This document shows positions 46,816 to 58,855 of a stretch of DNA of 64,000 nucleotides, one piece after another (positions within the stretch are counted from its first letter, which is position 1; each line of letters begins with the position of its first letter). Origin of the DNA: Eutypa lata. Lineage: Eukaryota > Ascomycota > Sordariomycetes > Xylariales > Diatrypaceae. Position numbers and translations under genes: made by a program. The DNA lies in assembly GCA_022661535.1 (NCBI GenBank), contig JAKULF010000005.1, positions 3,720,001 through 3,784,000 on the forward strand, read 5' to 3'. The notes beneath the pieces were generated by a model. It saw only the letters and a program-made list of their open reading frames with translations. It was not told where the DNA came from and did no database searches.

Positions 46816-47216
46816 ATGCCGACTCATCGAGCTTCTGCCCCACCTCCCCTGTCCACGTATAGCTCAGGGGGGTCGTCAGGCAGGTCAAGCGACCTGGGGT
46901 CAGAGCACCCTATCAAAGCAAAGGTAAACCAATTTTTCATCCTTAGTAGTGGTGTAGTATAATGGCTCTGACCTTCCCGCTCCAGAGCAAGCACCGATCC
47001 ATGTCGGACGGCTGGTTCGATCATAAAGGGTCGAGTAGCAGCCGGTCATCGCATAACCGCACGACGTCCGACCTATCGGTCCGGTCTTCTTCCTCGAAGC
47101 CGAGCTCTCCTACGAAGAACGTCTACACCCACTGTGGACGCCACACCGACCAATACCTATTAGGAGGACGGTCCATGACGGACCTAGTCCGAAACATCTT
47201 CACCAAGAAGGATTAA
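46816..47216 (+). CDS. Small Ser-rich protein of unknown function with YTHCGRH motif (112 aa)
   Basis: Two exons join in frame: 46816-46923 (36 residues, beginning MPTHRASAPPPLSTYSSGG) and 46986-47216. The 62-nt intron has clean GTAAAC and CTCCAG sites, which supports a real gene. The N-terminus and middle are Ser/Arg-rich and disordered (GSSSSRSSHNRTTSDLSV). The C-terminus is compact: NVYTHCGRHTDQYLLGG, then RSMTDLVRNIFTKKD. One Cys and two His lie in the YTHCGRHTDQ block. I vaguely recall similar THCGRH proteins in other filamentous ascomycetes, but cannot name a family. No signal peptide or membrane segment is seen. It stands alone in a long gene-poor tract. Confidence 0.78.
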
Positions 47217-47882
47217 ATCTCTATTGCGATGGGGTAGATGGCCGAACACTGCTCACTTCATGACGTCTAGTACGTCCGACTCTTCTCTCTGGCTGGTACA
47301 GTCTTATCTTAGAATATAATATGGAGGGCCTTAAGAATGATTCCGGCGCCAGGGGCTAGTCTGGGAGGGAGGTAGTAGTAATTTACAGGGAAGCATAGCT
47401 ATATGCCAGCTAGTCTGCTTATGATAATGAGAGATGAGACTTGTATTGGTTTATGACCGACTCGTATGGTCCGGCGGTTGTGAGTGACAAGCTTAGATCC
47501 AAGTTATCTTTTACTAACGAACGCACATGCTGGTCTCATGGTAGCTAAGCGTGCGTCGTAGCTGTATACTACATGCCAGGGCCCGGTGCTTGGTTCCCTA
47601 CCCTAGGTAGGATACCGAAGTTGGTATTACTAGCCTTTTCCTAATATAATTTTGCTAAGTATTGATGACTTGAAGAGTTCTTAAGATCTTTACTGCATTG
47701 GCAGGCATAGTTCGCGTATATTCCACTACAAGGTCAATAAGCTATCAGTCTTGTTACTCATATTCCTCTTAGGACACTTATAGCTTAAAGATTAGTAAAG
47801 CTATCCAGCTATATTACGTTTAGAGATACATACTGTGATAAGCAGCATATATCTCATAGGCATTATTCCCTGAAGCTTCCTA

Positions 47883-48700
47883 CTTCCCATTACCATTTAG
47901 TAAGTAATAGGATGTGAATATCAAAATAGTTGGCACACATTCAGCATCCAATGAGTCTACTAGCATGGCTGAGATATCAGAGTCAAACATGTCCTTATAT
48001 GTCTCCATCGTAGTTTCTAACAGAGTTCGTAGGTTCCTACAAATATATCGTATATCAGATATACTTGAGATATTCGTCCACTTTGTAACTATTTCCCGAC
48101 CGAAACTTACTCCGGTTCACTCTAGTCGGTACATAATGGACTCTATAATTAAACCTAAAAACAACTCGTAGTGAGGAATATCGGAGTCTAGAATTTTCCC
48201 ACCATAAGCCTCGGTATCTAAAGTCACATTAAGCTCGTTATGCTGGTTAGTTCCGTTCCTACTAATTGTAGAAAAGTATTGCCTAGGCACCTCACTCAAC
48301 CACATACTCACTATACTGATCAATCCATTTAAGTCATAAACAACAGCCATAGAGGAACTATTCCCTGCCTTTTAACACTGAAGAGAACCATATTCCGTGC
48401 CTGTGAGATTGATGATTTCGAGGCATACAGCAAACCATCAGGTTTTCGGTACTGATACTTCATAACTATCCCAATGGTCGTTGTCGGTCGAAGTATTGCT
48501 TGATTAGCCTGATCCTACACTTCAAGATATTAAACATAAGTATGTAACCAGTCCTGAGATATCCTTCTCCGTAGTCTTGACAGTTGCGATACCTGACCGG
48601 GAGACATCCCATTGATTCCTCTCTGAGCCCCTCAAGATTGCAATCTTGCTGCTAAGAAACCAAGCCAGCGGCAGAGCACCCCAATGTAACCTGACCATTT
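47883..48700 (-). pseudogene. Possible decayed protein-coding gene, family unknown
   Basis: On the minus strand a frame from about 48350 down to 47883 is open for some 155 codons except for one TGA at 48117-48119. It reads protein-like: DLNGLISIVSMWLSEVPRQ, GGKILDSDIPHYELFLG, and beyond the stop FDSDISAMLVDSLDAECVP. Upstream, another frame gives KPDGLLYASKSSISQARNMV (about 48360-48450) and WFLSSKIAILRGSERNQWDV (about 48590-48650). These pieces are separated by frame changes that I could not turn into clean introns. The composition is AT-rich, as expected of decay or repeat-induced mutation. Chance openness in AT-rich DNA is the main alternative. Confidence 0.25.
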
Positions 48701-51247
48701 ATACGCATTTCTCCTCTACCCCTTCGTTCGAGAGACAGACTACATTCAATAATGAGAAATACTAGCATCCCCGATGTAAGAGGACATTAACAAATGCCGC
48801 CTTGACGAAGACTAGGTATATAGTTCACTATGCTTCGTGAACGGAAGCATCTCATAGTCTTAATTATAATGGCATACGAGCTGGTCGTTAGGCAGTGCTG
48901 TCGTATGGTGCACTCATACGCCTGGCGGAGGTTCTCATAGACTAGAACTAGATAAATAAAGAGGTAGTACGAAATTACCATGCGCTGCAGAACTAAGATG
49001 AGAAGGCCATAGAAAGAATATCAGGAATGAGTACTAACGTAGCTTAGTATCGACACCACTTGCAGTAGAAAAGATTTGTAATGTTTGCAGGTAGTACGCT
49101 CAAAATTGATTTATCAAGCTATCTCTAAATGTAGTTTGCTTGTGACGGCACAGTCCTTCCCCTGACATCCTTCGAAGGACCCACTTCTCAACTGTCGCCT
49201 AGGTGGGGTTTCCGTCTGAATAGCTTCAAAATTGTATCACCAACACCTGTACCATCACTGAGTCTCAACCTGCACAGCTACCTATATCTCAATCGAACGG
49301 GTCACCACTTCATTCACACCAACGCTATGCTGCTCCTCTTGGATTATTAGCCCATGCGGCTGAAGCCCTCGTAAATCCTAAGTATCATACATACGCACAC
49401 ACCTGGCCCCCCTAAACCCAGAGAGACAGGGGCACACAACATGAATTTTACCATCACAACAAGCAAAATTTTCTGAGCGAGCGAGCGAACGAACGAGACG
49501 AAATTCGGCTGAGCTGCCGCACGCGCGCTTGCTTTTAAACATCAGAGCGAGCGCTTCCAGCGGCCGAGTTGACATATTCGTGAGTTGCACGGCTGGGCTA
49601 GCTGGTCCGCATTTTGCCCCTCTGCTGTGCACCGGATGTCTCGCACCGAGGATGTATCCGAGACACATGCCAAGATAGGACGGTCCTATGTATGGTATGT
49701 AGGGTTTGGATTTTGGCATTACCTAGGGGCTGCTATCTAGGTAACGAGCCCGTCCGGAGATACCCAAACCAACGAACAAAGTGCAGCTCGGGGCTTCCTG
49801 GGAACAACAGGACTGGATAGATATCTAGGTAGGCGGACGGATGGATCGCGTGATGAAGCTAGCTCGTGCGAGTTTAGCTGAAGCCCAATCAATCATGGGG
49901 AGTTCTCTTTTTTTCTTTCCCCCTTCTTCTTCTCTCTCACTCTTGGGCCTCTCTCGTCGTCTGTTGCCCTGGGTCGGGTTTGGGGGCGGGCAAGCTCATG
50001 CAGTGCATCTGCGGTAATCCACGGACTCGGAAGCAAGAGGTTGTGTCGCGGAGCGTGACAGGCTGGCTTCTTTTCCCCCTAGAAGTCTTGCTTTCCTACA
50101 TACTTACCTACATGCATACATAGCATCGGGTTGTGAAACATACACGTGCCTACGCGAGCCCGATCAAAGACCGAGAGTGTGTGTACGTAGGTAGGTATGT
50201 ACCTTTACAAAGTTGGTGTTTGCCCGTCGCGTGTTCAGCCATCATGTAGGTACTTACCTAGCGATGGCAAGGGAATCCCGCTCCGCTAGGTTTTGTTTTG
50301 CTGTTTGCCAACGATGTATGCAAAATCATTTCCCCAGCTTGGATCTTGAAACGCTTTAGGAAGGCGAGTAACTAAGTCTTAGGTCCCGAATCCGTAGTGC
50401 GGGAAAAGCGTAACAGCAACAACAGACTTTCAGTGAGAGTTGTGTGCCTCGGGCCATTGCATGTTGAGCCCAAAAGAGAGGGGAGCAAAAAAAAAAAAAA
50501 GGAAGTTTCCGGTATAACCATGCCCGACATAAAAGCAAACCTGCAACCCATCTCAGCGGGCGACGTTGATTGACTGAAATCCCTTCCCGACCGGGTTTGG
50601 CTGCTCGACGACCATGAAAAACCTAGCTAGCTACTCAGAGAAATACTCGAGATCGTAAGATAGGAACGAGAGAGTAGGGAGTTGGTGATCGTACGTAGGC
50701 GGGTATTTATTGCACTGCTGCACAAAGGACAGCAGAGGCTTGAGCTACATACATTAGCGGCCCTATCGAGCTGTAGAAGAAATCGCCTATCCTACCTAGA
50801 GACCAGGGATCATCCCTTTATCGCAGATATACCTGGAGACTCAAACGACTTCACTCACGATGCCCTTCTATCCTTAACCAGGTAACTAACTACCTATTCA
50901 TCAGCGTAGTGAGCGTGATTAGATAGATCTCGGAACACGAGTTCCACAACGAAGAAAAAGCCATTTTCTTGTGTCGATTGGGCTTTATTACCTCTTGCAA
51001 TATGCACGAGGTATCGCGAGTCACCTTATCGCTTACACAGTTTCTAGTGCGGTCGTGAAGTTGTACAGCAGGGTCATCGGAAAGCAACTAGAGGATTGCC
51101 ATGTATATGCTGTGTCTTCTACCTCATAGTAGATACATGAGTCGAGAAGATGCCGTAGCCACACGTGATCATTCGTGAAAAGACATATATAATCCAAGCT
51201 AACCCACGCATTCAAACATGTGTCTACTAGTTATTAGAGCTGAGTAG

Positions 51248-51262
51248 TTTTTTTTTTTTTTT
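51248..51262. repeat. T15 homopolymer
   Basis: Fifteen uninterrupted T within the gene desert. Confidence 0.9.
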
Positions 51263-54200
51263 GGATCTTAAGAGCCGCAATGATGATACATCGCTTTGCA
51301 CAGACATCTGCGTTAATTGAATTTAATTTGCGTTATCTGATAATGTATGTAGTAATGTAGATCGTCGGATTTGGGGGCATGGGGCGCTACAATGTACTAA
51401 TACCCCCCCCACCGCCCATCCAGGGCACTTGCTATGGGTATGTAGATCGATCGCCGCCTCGATACATACATATAGGTGTATAGCTCTTATTGGATGGTAA
51501 ATTATTTTGCCTCCCACCTGAAACGTGGCTATCTTGTGTGCCAGACCTGGAGATAAGGCGAGTGTTACAATTATACAAATTACGTAGGTACGGGCGAAGT
51601 AGGTAGGTAGGTATGAGGCGGTTGAATAAAGTGAAGTGCTAAATAGAGTAAATTGGCTAAAGCACCAAGTGAGCGTTGTTGAGAAAAAAGGGGGGGGATG
51701 CTATTAGATGACGTGGGATGTTCGATTCTATACAGCCCGTTAACGATTTTTTGAGTTTGTGTAGCCTGGGGTGAAATATGGTAAGCTGGGTATAAATAGC
51801 AGGTAGATGAAGTGGTTCGTAGCTAGTAATATTCATGCGACTTTCACAGCTGTATGCTTGGCATGGAATCATTCTGGAAGCTCAATACGAAAGCCAGAGT
51901 TACGAAGTAGTAATAGCTGTTAGCACAGAGTATGAAAGGGGCTCTGATTAATGCGAAATATAGGTAGGTTTCATCTACAAGAATCATAAGTTCTTACCAT
52001 GTTCTTGACTAAGTACCTAATCAGGACTAAATCCAAGTTGAAGAAAGGGGGATCTATAAAATATGTTGAGCTCCTAGTTAGTAATTGCTACTCCTAGATG
52101 CATCTTATACACACTAGGTGACGTGACAGTAAGGTGATTAGGGAGAGCTTAGCATTATACAAGCGCTTTATCAGTACCTATCAACGGCGGCTACATAGTC
52201 TCTTCGGAGCTTCGGGGCTTACATACAATACGATGACGTCGGCTTGCTAGTAAATCGTTCTATGTGACTTTAAAGACTCATTACGTATCCCATAGGCCCG
52301 GAACCTTTGGTACCTTTTAGGGGGGCCCCGATCCAATGCTACGGTAAGCTGAGGTGCAGGTGTGCAGTCTAGAGCTTCAAGACCTACTCGTCTTTTGTTT
52401 GGAGTTTGGAGTTTGCATGGCCCGTTCCTGTTGATCTGGCACACAAGATCTGACGAACGATCTTTACCTTCTGAAGGTGTCGTTCACGTAACCAACCTGG
52501 CAGCTGTGAGGTGAGGCCTACATATGTATGCCGAGGGAATACGGGCAGCTGACGGGATGCTTTCAGAAATTTCGGAGAGAATCATCAATTAATTAATTTT
52601 TTACTGCAATGAGATACCTAGTCTAGGTAGGTAGGTATGCAATAAGACATTTTTGGCTAGTTTAAGTGTTTTTAATTGCTTACCTCACCGACAAAAAGAT
52701 GCGACCTGTTAAGTATTATATATTGTATATGGCATAACTACATCCATTCTTTTCAGACATATCGTTTTGATCAGCGACAGTTTCTCTATGTGGAAATGAG
52801 TGCAACTTGATACGGGTCTCCCTCTGTCCCTCTCTCACGGTTCATTCTACGTGTGCTGTCCCTAGCGATGTAAGACGTGGTTCATCAGCCCTGATAACTC
52901 CTTAATGAAATGATAATCTTGGTCATGTATGTGTAGATCTGTCTGGATAATCACCTAGTTATACCTTAGATAGAGTAATGTTCAACAGCGTAGTATCTGT
53001 CTCAGAATAAGGGGAGTATACCAATGGCCTCGGGATTGCAAGCTGATGATTATTGATTGCATGCAAGTACAGCATACTCTACTTAGAGCTAAGTGGTGGG
53101 TGGGCTGTGATGACAAAACGTTGTATGCCCACGATTTTGTATGAAGGTGCCTGCCTGTTGCCAAGTGTATCAAAAGCCATCATCTAGCGCTTGGAAGTTT
53201 GACGTCACGTTGTTAATATTTTTGGTAGGTAGCATTTTACGAGCAACATCGGGGGTGGAATGAATGGAGAAAGCTCCCGATTTTGATGAAGCCGGGTTGT
53301 CTTTATATAATGCCAGGCTGTTTTATATTCGATAGTCAGATAACTCGGTCCATGACTCGAAAGATGCCTGTGTATTGTAATTCTTGTTCATGCGTTAAAA
53401 ACGCAGCAAGTTTGGTCGAGCACCGCATCAAACCATCAACTTTTTTTTTCGCCGCGCGTATTAACCCCCATCCGTAATCGTGCTTGTCTAGCGTGACAAC
53501 AATCAATGCCTCTTGACCGCCCACTTTCTCGGCAGGACCAATCACCTAGTGGTTGGACCCTTGCTCATATCAACAACAATCCCGCGATTGTGGAGGCCAA
53601 TGGCACGTAGAATGACAAGGGCCGGAACAAAAACAGTCATGGAAGCAACTGCTGTCTCGCGTATTTCACTGAAATGGAAGTGGTATTCTGGTATTAGCGG
53701 ATAGCCCCCTATTTTAACAAGGCCTACTTCGTACCGTATGCAAGAAATACTACCAGCATTAACTTAGATAAGCTATAGTACATACCGACTACTACAAATT
53801 TGGCCCACCCATGAACTTAGGTACATAAATAACTACATATATGATACCTATCTACATTTCTTTCCAAACTTGACACATGTGGTTTCATGCTCACTAATGT
53901 GCATGGTCTTTTATGCATCGGTGCATCACGTGTGGTAGTTCCAGATTTATGATCCTGTACTTATCTGGCAAGCTGAGCACTCGGGAAGAAGTACGAAGAG
54001 GGGAGGATAAGAAATCGGTAAGTTTTGTTTGTATGTCTATGCAGGCAGGTAAATTGTTAGAACACAGTGTTAAAACTGTCGTCGGTGGGCAAGACTATCA
54101 AAACACAGTTTATCTTATGCAGCTAAAGATGCTTAACCAACAGGGTACCTGGCACACCTTTTGTAGATTAATAAAGAACCAATTTATTACTCCTCCATCA

Positions 54201-56215
54201 GTCCATACGAAGGGGAAGGTAGGCTTGGAGGCTTGGTAGGCAGTTGGTAGGAGGTATTCCCTTAAGCATGATGTTCTCGATTCCTCCATCCCCATTTTCT
54301 CCTTTGCTCTTGGACAAAAATGGATTTGTGCCAAGTTTCCCTATTCCGCACTGAGATCTCATCGGATGTATGTACATATCTACGTGCGGAATAGGGGTCC
54401 ATGCTGAATTACCTAGTTCAACGGCCAGTTTATGTAGCCCTAGATTAAATGCATGTAGATGCTGTATACCTATATATACGGACCGTTGCTTAGGGTTAGT
54501 TGCAGGTGATCAGTGATGATCTTATTGCAGAAGGGCATACAATCTGACTACTTACAAGAATTATACCGAGAAGAGAACCGGATACTAGCTACTGGACGCC
54601 TGAATACCTGCTCTCTTTACTTGGTAGACAAGTAATAAGTGGAGTAACGATTGTGCGAATTTATCCACTGAATATGGTCTCTCTATGTATATAACCAGGT
54701 TTAGAAATTCTACATACATGTATTATGAGAGTCTACGCACCTTTAGCACTATGAACCCCTAATTGCGACTACATGTATGTAGGTACTTAGCGTCCGGGTA
54801 CAATACAGGGAAGGCAGGTAGAGATGGGGGGATTGGGATTAGTTAGCAGCAGCTTGCTTAGGTGGTGCTAGGTCGCCTTCCAATTTGAATGAACATCAAC
54901 TTTGCCTCAGGCATTGGAAACTTCCAATTCATTCACACTTCATCCCGACCCGACATTTACCTCTAATTCCCGCCTCTGCACTGTCATCAGAATTGCACTG
55001 TGGACTCATCATTCGCTTGCATCCCCTTCTCCATGTAGTAGTTAGTCTAACTATTCTTTCCCTTTCTCCATCCCCATTTCCCCCATTGCACATTCTCTGA
55101 ATAGCATCATTGACTGCCATTGTCTTGCCATATTTCATCTTGTCTTTCCCCTTTTCTCCTTCCTTGATCCCCCCTCCCCCAAAGACACATCCCCCATCCC
55201 CCTTCTTCCTTACCTGGTTATTCCTCCCTACATAACTTAAAACAGTCCACATATTAGTACATACATATAGCGATTATTATTTATTTCAACTGTGAGCCTC
55301 ACCCCGGATTTCTTACTGGAGACCCCTTTCCCTATATTCTTTAGATAGCTACATACCTACTTATGTAGGTAGATACTTATCGCTTGCTCGACTAACTACC
55401 TATCCATCTGGATTCTCACCTTGTTTCCCTCCCCCCTTTAACCTGTGACTCTTCATCAACTCTGTCTTCCAGCTGGTTTTGTTTGTCATACCATTCATTC
55501 AGACAAACTCCTAACATTGATTGGATTCTAGAAACACATAAAAACATACATTTTTTATTGCTTTTGGACGACCACCAGGAAACCAGAGAGCGCCATAACC
55601 CGTAACCCTGCCTCCGAGATCCTCGCACACCTTTCTTTTTCGAAACGATTGGGACTTCTTTAGTGTCCTTCGTGACTGTTGAAACCTGCGAATTTATCTG
55701 TGTTCTCCATCTAATACCGAGCTGTTGTGAAATATTCAACTCTCGGACAGAAAACTTGTGAACGGTAACAGTCCAGTTTTTCTTGGGGATCATTATCATT
55801 CGTTCTTTTCCCTGGTCGCAGGCGCCCTCCATTTCGTCCCAACTTGTTTTCCTCCGAATTATACGTCCGACTGCCCTCCGACCGACGTTGATTATCTTGT
55901 TGGGCATAAATTTGTAAGACAATTGTAGGGAGACGGACATTTTACCCTTGATAAGACCTTACGCCTTTTATCATTATCCAACAACCGCAGATAAGAGAGA
56001 AACAGTGCCTTGAAATTAGATAGAATTATACCTTCAGACTACATACGTATCAGCTACTAATTGATGCCCAAATGATAGGGTCGAATCATCTATCAACGGC
56101 TCAATCCAATTTCGATTCTCATCCTTCAACTATCCACACAGCTTGAGCAGCGAACGAGGAACACTGCGATCGTGACCTGTAGCGGGTCACCTATTCGAAG
56201 CTTGCTACTTCGAAT

Positions 56216-58855
56216 ATGGCTGCACTTGTTCAGAGTTACCCTCAGCAATCGGGAACTGTAACTATACTCCAAACGAGACCAACTACAACATCAGGTATCA
56301 TGGCAGGCACACCACAACCTCAGCCAGGCCAACAGTACGGGGGTCAATCCCAGCGGAATAATTTCCACGGCGTTCCCGGGAACGGAGCGGGTCAGGCTTC
56401 TTACCGTCCAAACCCTAACGGTCCGATTCAACCTTACGCTTTCACGTCTACACCCAGCCTTGCCAATAACGGCCAATGGCAGCAGCAGTATGGAGGTTAT
56501 AGAGGAGCATCAGGGCCAACGAATCAGATGGCGGACATGAATTCATCTCGGCCTACAGCGGGGCGCCAAATATCTACGCAGTCCAATACAGGCTCTGGCC
56601 CACTCACGTTTGCCCAAGTTGTATCTGCCAAAGCCTCACCTGAGCGGTATAGACGCCCGGCACAGAAACAGACAGATTCATCATCGAGCATCGTACAACA
56701 ACCGTCTCAAACACCGGGCTCGGCGATGCCTTCTGGCTCTGGCATGGCCACGGTTGTGCATCTCTACAACCCCGGAACTTCAACGGATCGGAAGCCAGCT
56801 ATGCCTCGAAACTCAGCTCAGCTCGCTAGTAGCAGACCACAAAGTGCGTATGCATCTGTGATGGGCGCATCAGTAGATGATATCCATGTCCCTCGGTTAC
56901 GCAACGACGAGGATGTGAAGAAATTTCGACGTCGCAGTTTGCACTCGATCGATCTTTCCGATTACTCTAACCCTCTGACACCGAGGGAGTTTAAGAAGCC
57001 CGGTGAAACCTCGCCTGTCGATGTAAAGAAGTCGAGCAGCATGGAGAAGGAACAGAAGACTGTGACTCGTGTCGTCCCTCTCCCCGCGGTTGAGAGGAAC
57101 CCCGTACATACTCGAAGTGGGAGCTCCGAAAGTGTGGTTTCTAACCGATCTACTAATTCTCGGCCAACGTCGGTGAGTGATCAACTTCGTATAAGATCAG
57201 GCGATGGAATTACTTAAAACGGGTCACGATCTACGACCCTTGCCTTGCTTGTTACTGACCCTTTTTTTTTCTCACTACAATTTAGTCTACCAATCGAAAC
57301 TCTAATGCGTCTGTTGTCCCCACTACCAGCAGCCCCGCCTTGAATTCCGCCTCCGGGGAAAAAGGTTCCCATCAAGATTATTCGAAGTCTGTTAACGTGC
57401 CTCCTCGAAGCTCATCATCAACTGATGTCGCTGGCAAGCGAATTCTCAACCCGTCCCCATTGTCGCAACCGACTAACATGACCACCGGGTCATCGTCGGG
57501 TGCTTTGGCGCCTGCTGATAACACAGCAGCCCAATCTTCTGCCCAGCCTCCGACGTCGTCCCACGGACCCGTTGCCACGAGCCCTGCAGCCCAACAACTT
57601 GCTGCTATAAATGAAAAGGGTGGAAGACCGAAGAGCAAGACGTCGAGACTACGACGAGCCTTTTCATTTGGCAGTGCCGCTGAACTTAGGAAGGTAACGG
57701 GTCAAGATGGGGCTTCTGATTTGGTCAGGACGGCGCAGCAGAATGAGCACAATAGATTGCACAAGGACCCTCGGCCTGAAGATCTATACGAGGAAGAGCA
57801 GGCTAGGATTGCACAGAAGCAGGAGGAGAGTGGCATTGGAAGCAGTATTTACTCGGGAACCAAGCTCTTTTCTGGCTCGACGGATAACCTCTCCATCTCC
57901 TCCACCGCCTCTTCTGCATCCATCATGCTCCGTAAGATGGGACGTGGTGTGAAGAAAGGCAGTCGGTCATTGGTCGGTCTATTTCGTCCGAAGTCTGTCA
58001 TTGGGGCTCCAATCGGCGATGCAGTTACGACGGAGACTTCCCAGGCAGCTGTTTCGATGATCACAGTTGAGGCAGAGCGGGAGCGTGTCAATGTCAACGC
58101 TGATATCCACGCCCAACAGGCCGGTGGAACAGGATTTCCCCATCTAGAGCGGAATTCAATGGAGGCTATGAACCTAAAATCTGATAGCTTGACGTCTGAC
58201 CGCCCCGATAGTGGCAGCTCTACGGCGAGGAAGAGTATTGTAGGTGGCGAGAGGGAAAGGGCTGAGGTCCTTGCAACGATTCGAAAGGGTATCCTCAAGA
58301 GTAAGTCTTGCTGGTTGTAATGCTATTTCCTTTGCTAACCAAGTTCATAGCGCGGAGTGATTCACCATCTCCTCGACCAACAGAGGTGAAAACCTCTACG
58401 ACACCTACCTTTGAGCTTCCACCGATCCCCAATGTCTCCGACTCACCAATCTCAAGCGCCCCTAGCACACCAAACGATGATGCTCAAGGTCACAAGCGAA
58501 ATGGGTCTATCGCTATCGGCAACGAGGATTATTTTATGTCGGCGCTTCGCCTTCGTCAAGACACCAAGAGTGCCCCTGTCACGCCGCAAGGACATATGAG
58601 CAAGCGTAATGCCACTTTCAGCCCACGCATAGTATTTTACGACACATGGCCGAGTGGCGAGTATGATCGTCGTGGCGAAATTGCGACCTGCAATCGCCTG
58701 ACGCCCATGCTTGCACAACAGATCAAAGAGGAACTGAACACTTTTAAAATGGTACTTATAGTTCTACACAGTGATTCTTGGGACATTAGCTAATGAATTT
58801 TGTGTAGGAAATGGAAGTCCACGAAACATCCAAGATTTACACGCACTTTTTCTGA
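56216..58855 (+). CDS. BNI4: Bni4-like septum/chitin synthase scaffold (806 aa)
   Basis: Four exons join in frame: 56216-57172, 57286-58300, 58351-58751, 58808-58855. Most of the protein is Ser/Thr/Pro/Gln-rich and disordered, with basic clusters such as SKTSRLRRAFSFGS and RKMGRGVKKGSRSLVGLF. The C-terminal block spans exons 3 and 4: ATFSPRIVFYDTWPSGEYDRR, then ATCNRLTPMLAQQIKEELN and, after the last 56-nt intron, EVHETSKIYTHFF at the very end. I match this block to the conserved C-terminus of yeast Bni4, which contains the PP1 (Glc7) docking motif and tethers chitin synthase III to septins at the bud neck. In a filamentous fungus a role at septa or hyphal tips is inferred. The last exon encodes only 15 residues but is in frame and family-like. 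Confidence 0.85.

Larger units (their letters stand above)
47217..56215. other. Nine-kilobase gene desert
   Basis: I find no intact protein-coding gene over 9 kb. The tract is AT-rich, with a possible decayed gene near 47.9-48.7 kb, a 14-base A run (50487-50500), a 15-base T run (51248-51262) and dense TAGGTA/TACCTA words (50100-50260, 51584-51615, 52618-52640, 54776-54790, 55360-55375). The last kilobase is pyrimidine-rich and probably the transcribed leader of BNI4. Confidence 0.55.

Noticed and set aside
49378..49719. 113-codon minus-strand frame with several Cys
   Set aside because: No start context, signal peptide or family pattern. Probably chance in a locally GC-richer spacer.
53336..53545. 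69-codon minus-strand frame with protein-like composition
   Set aside because: Too short, no extension by splicing and no recognised domain.
55416..55940. 174-codon open frame on the minus strand
   Set aside because: It is antisense to the pyrimidine-rich BNI4 leader, and its Lys/Arg/Ser-rich translation shows no domain.
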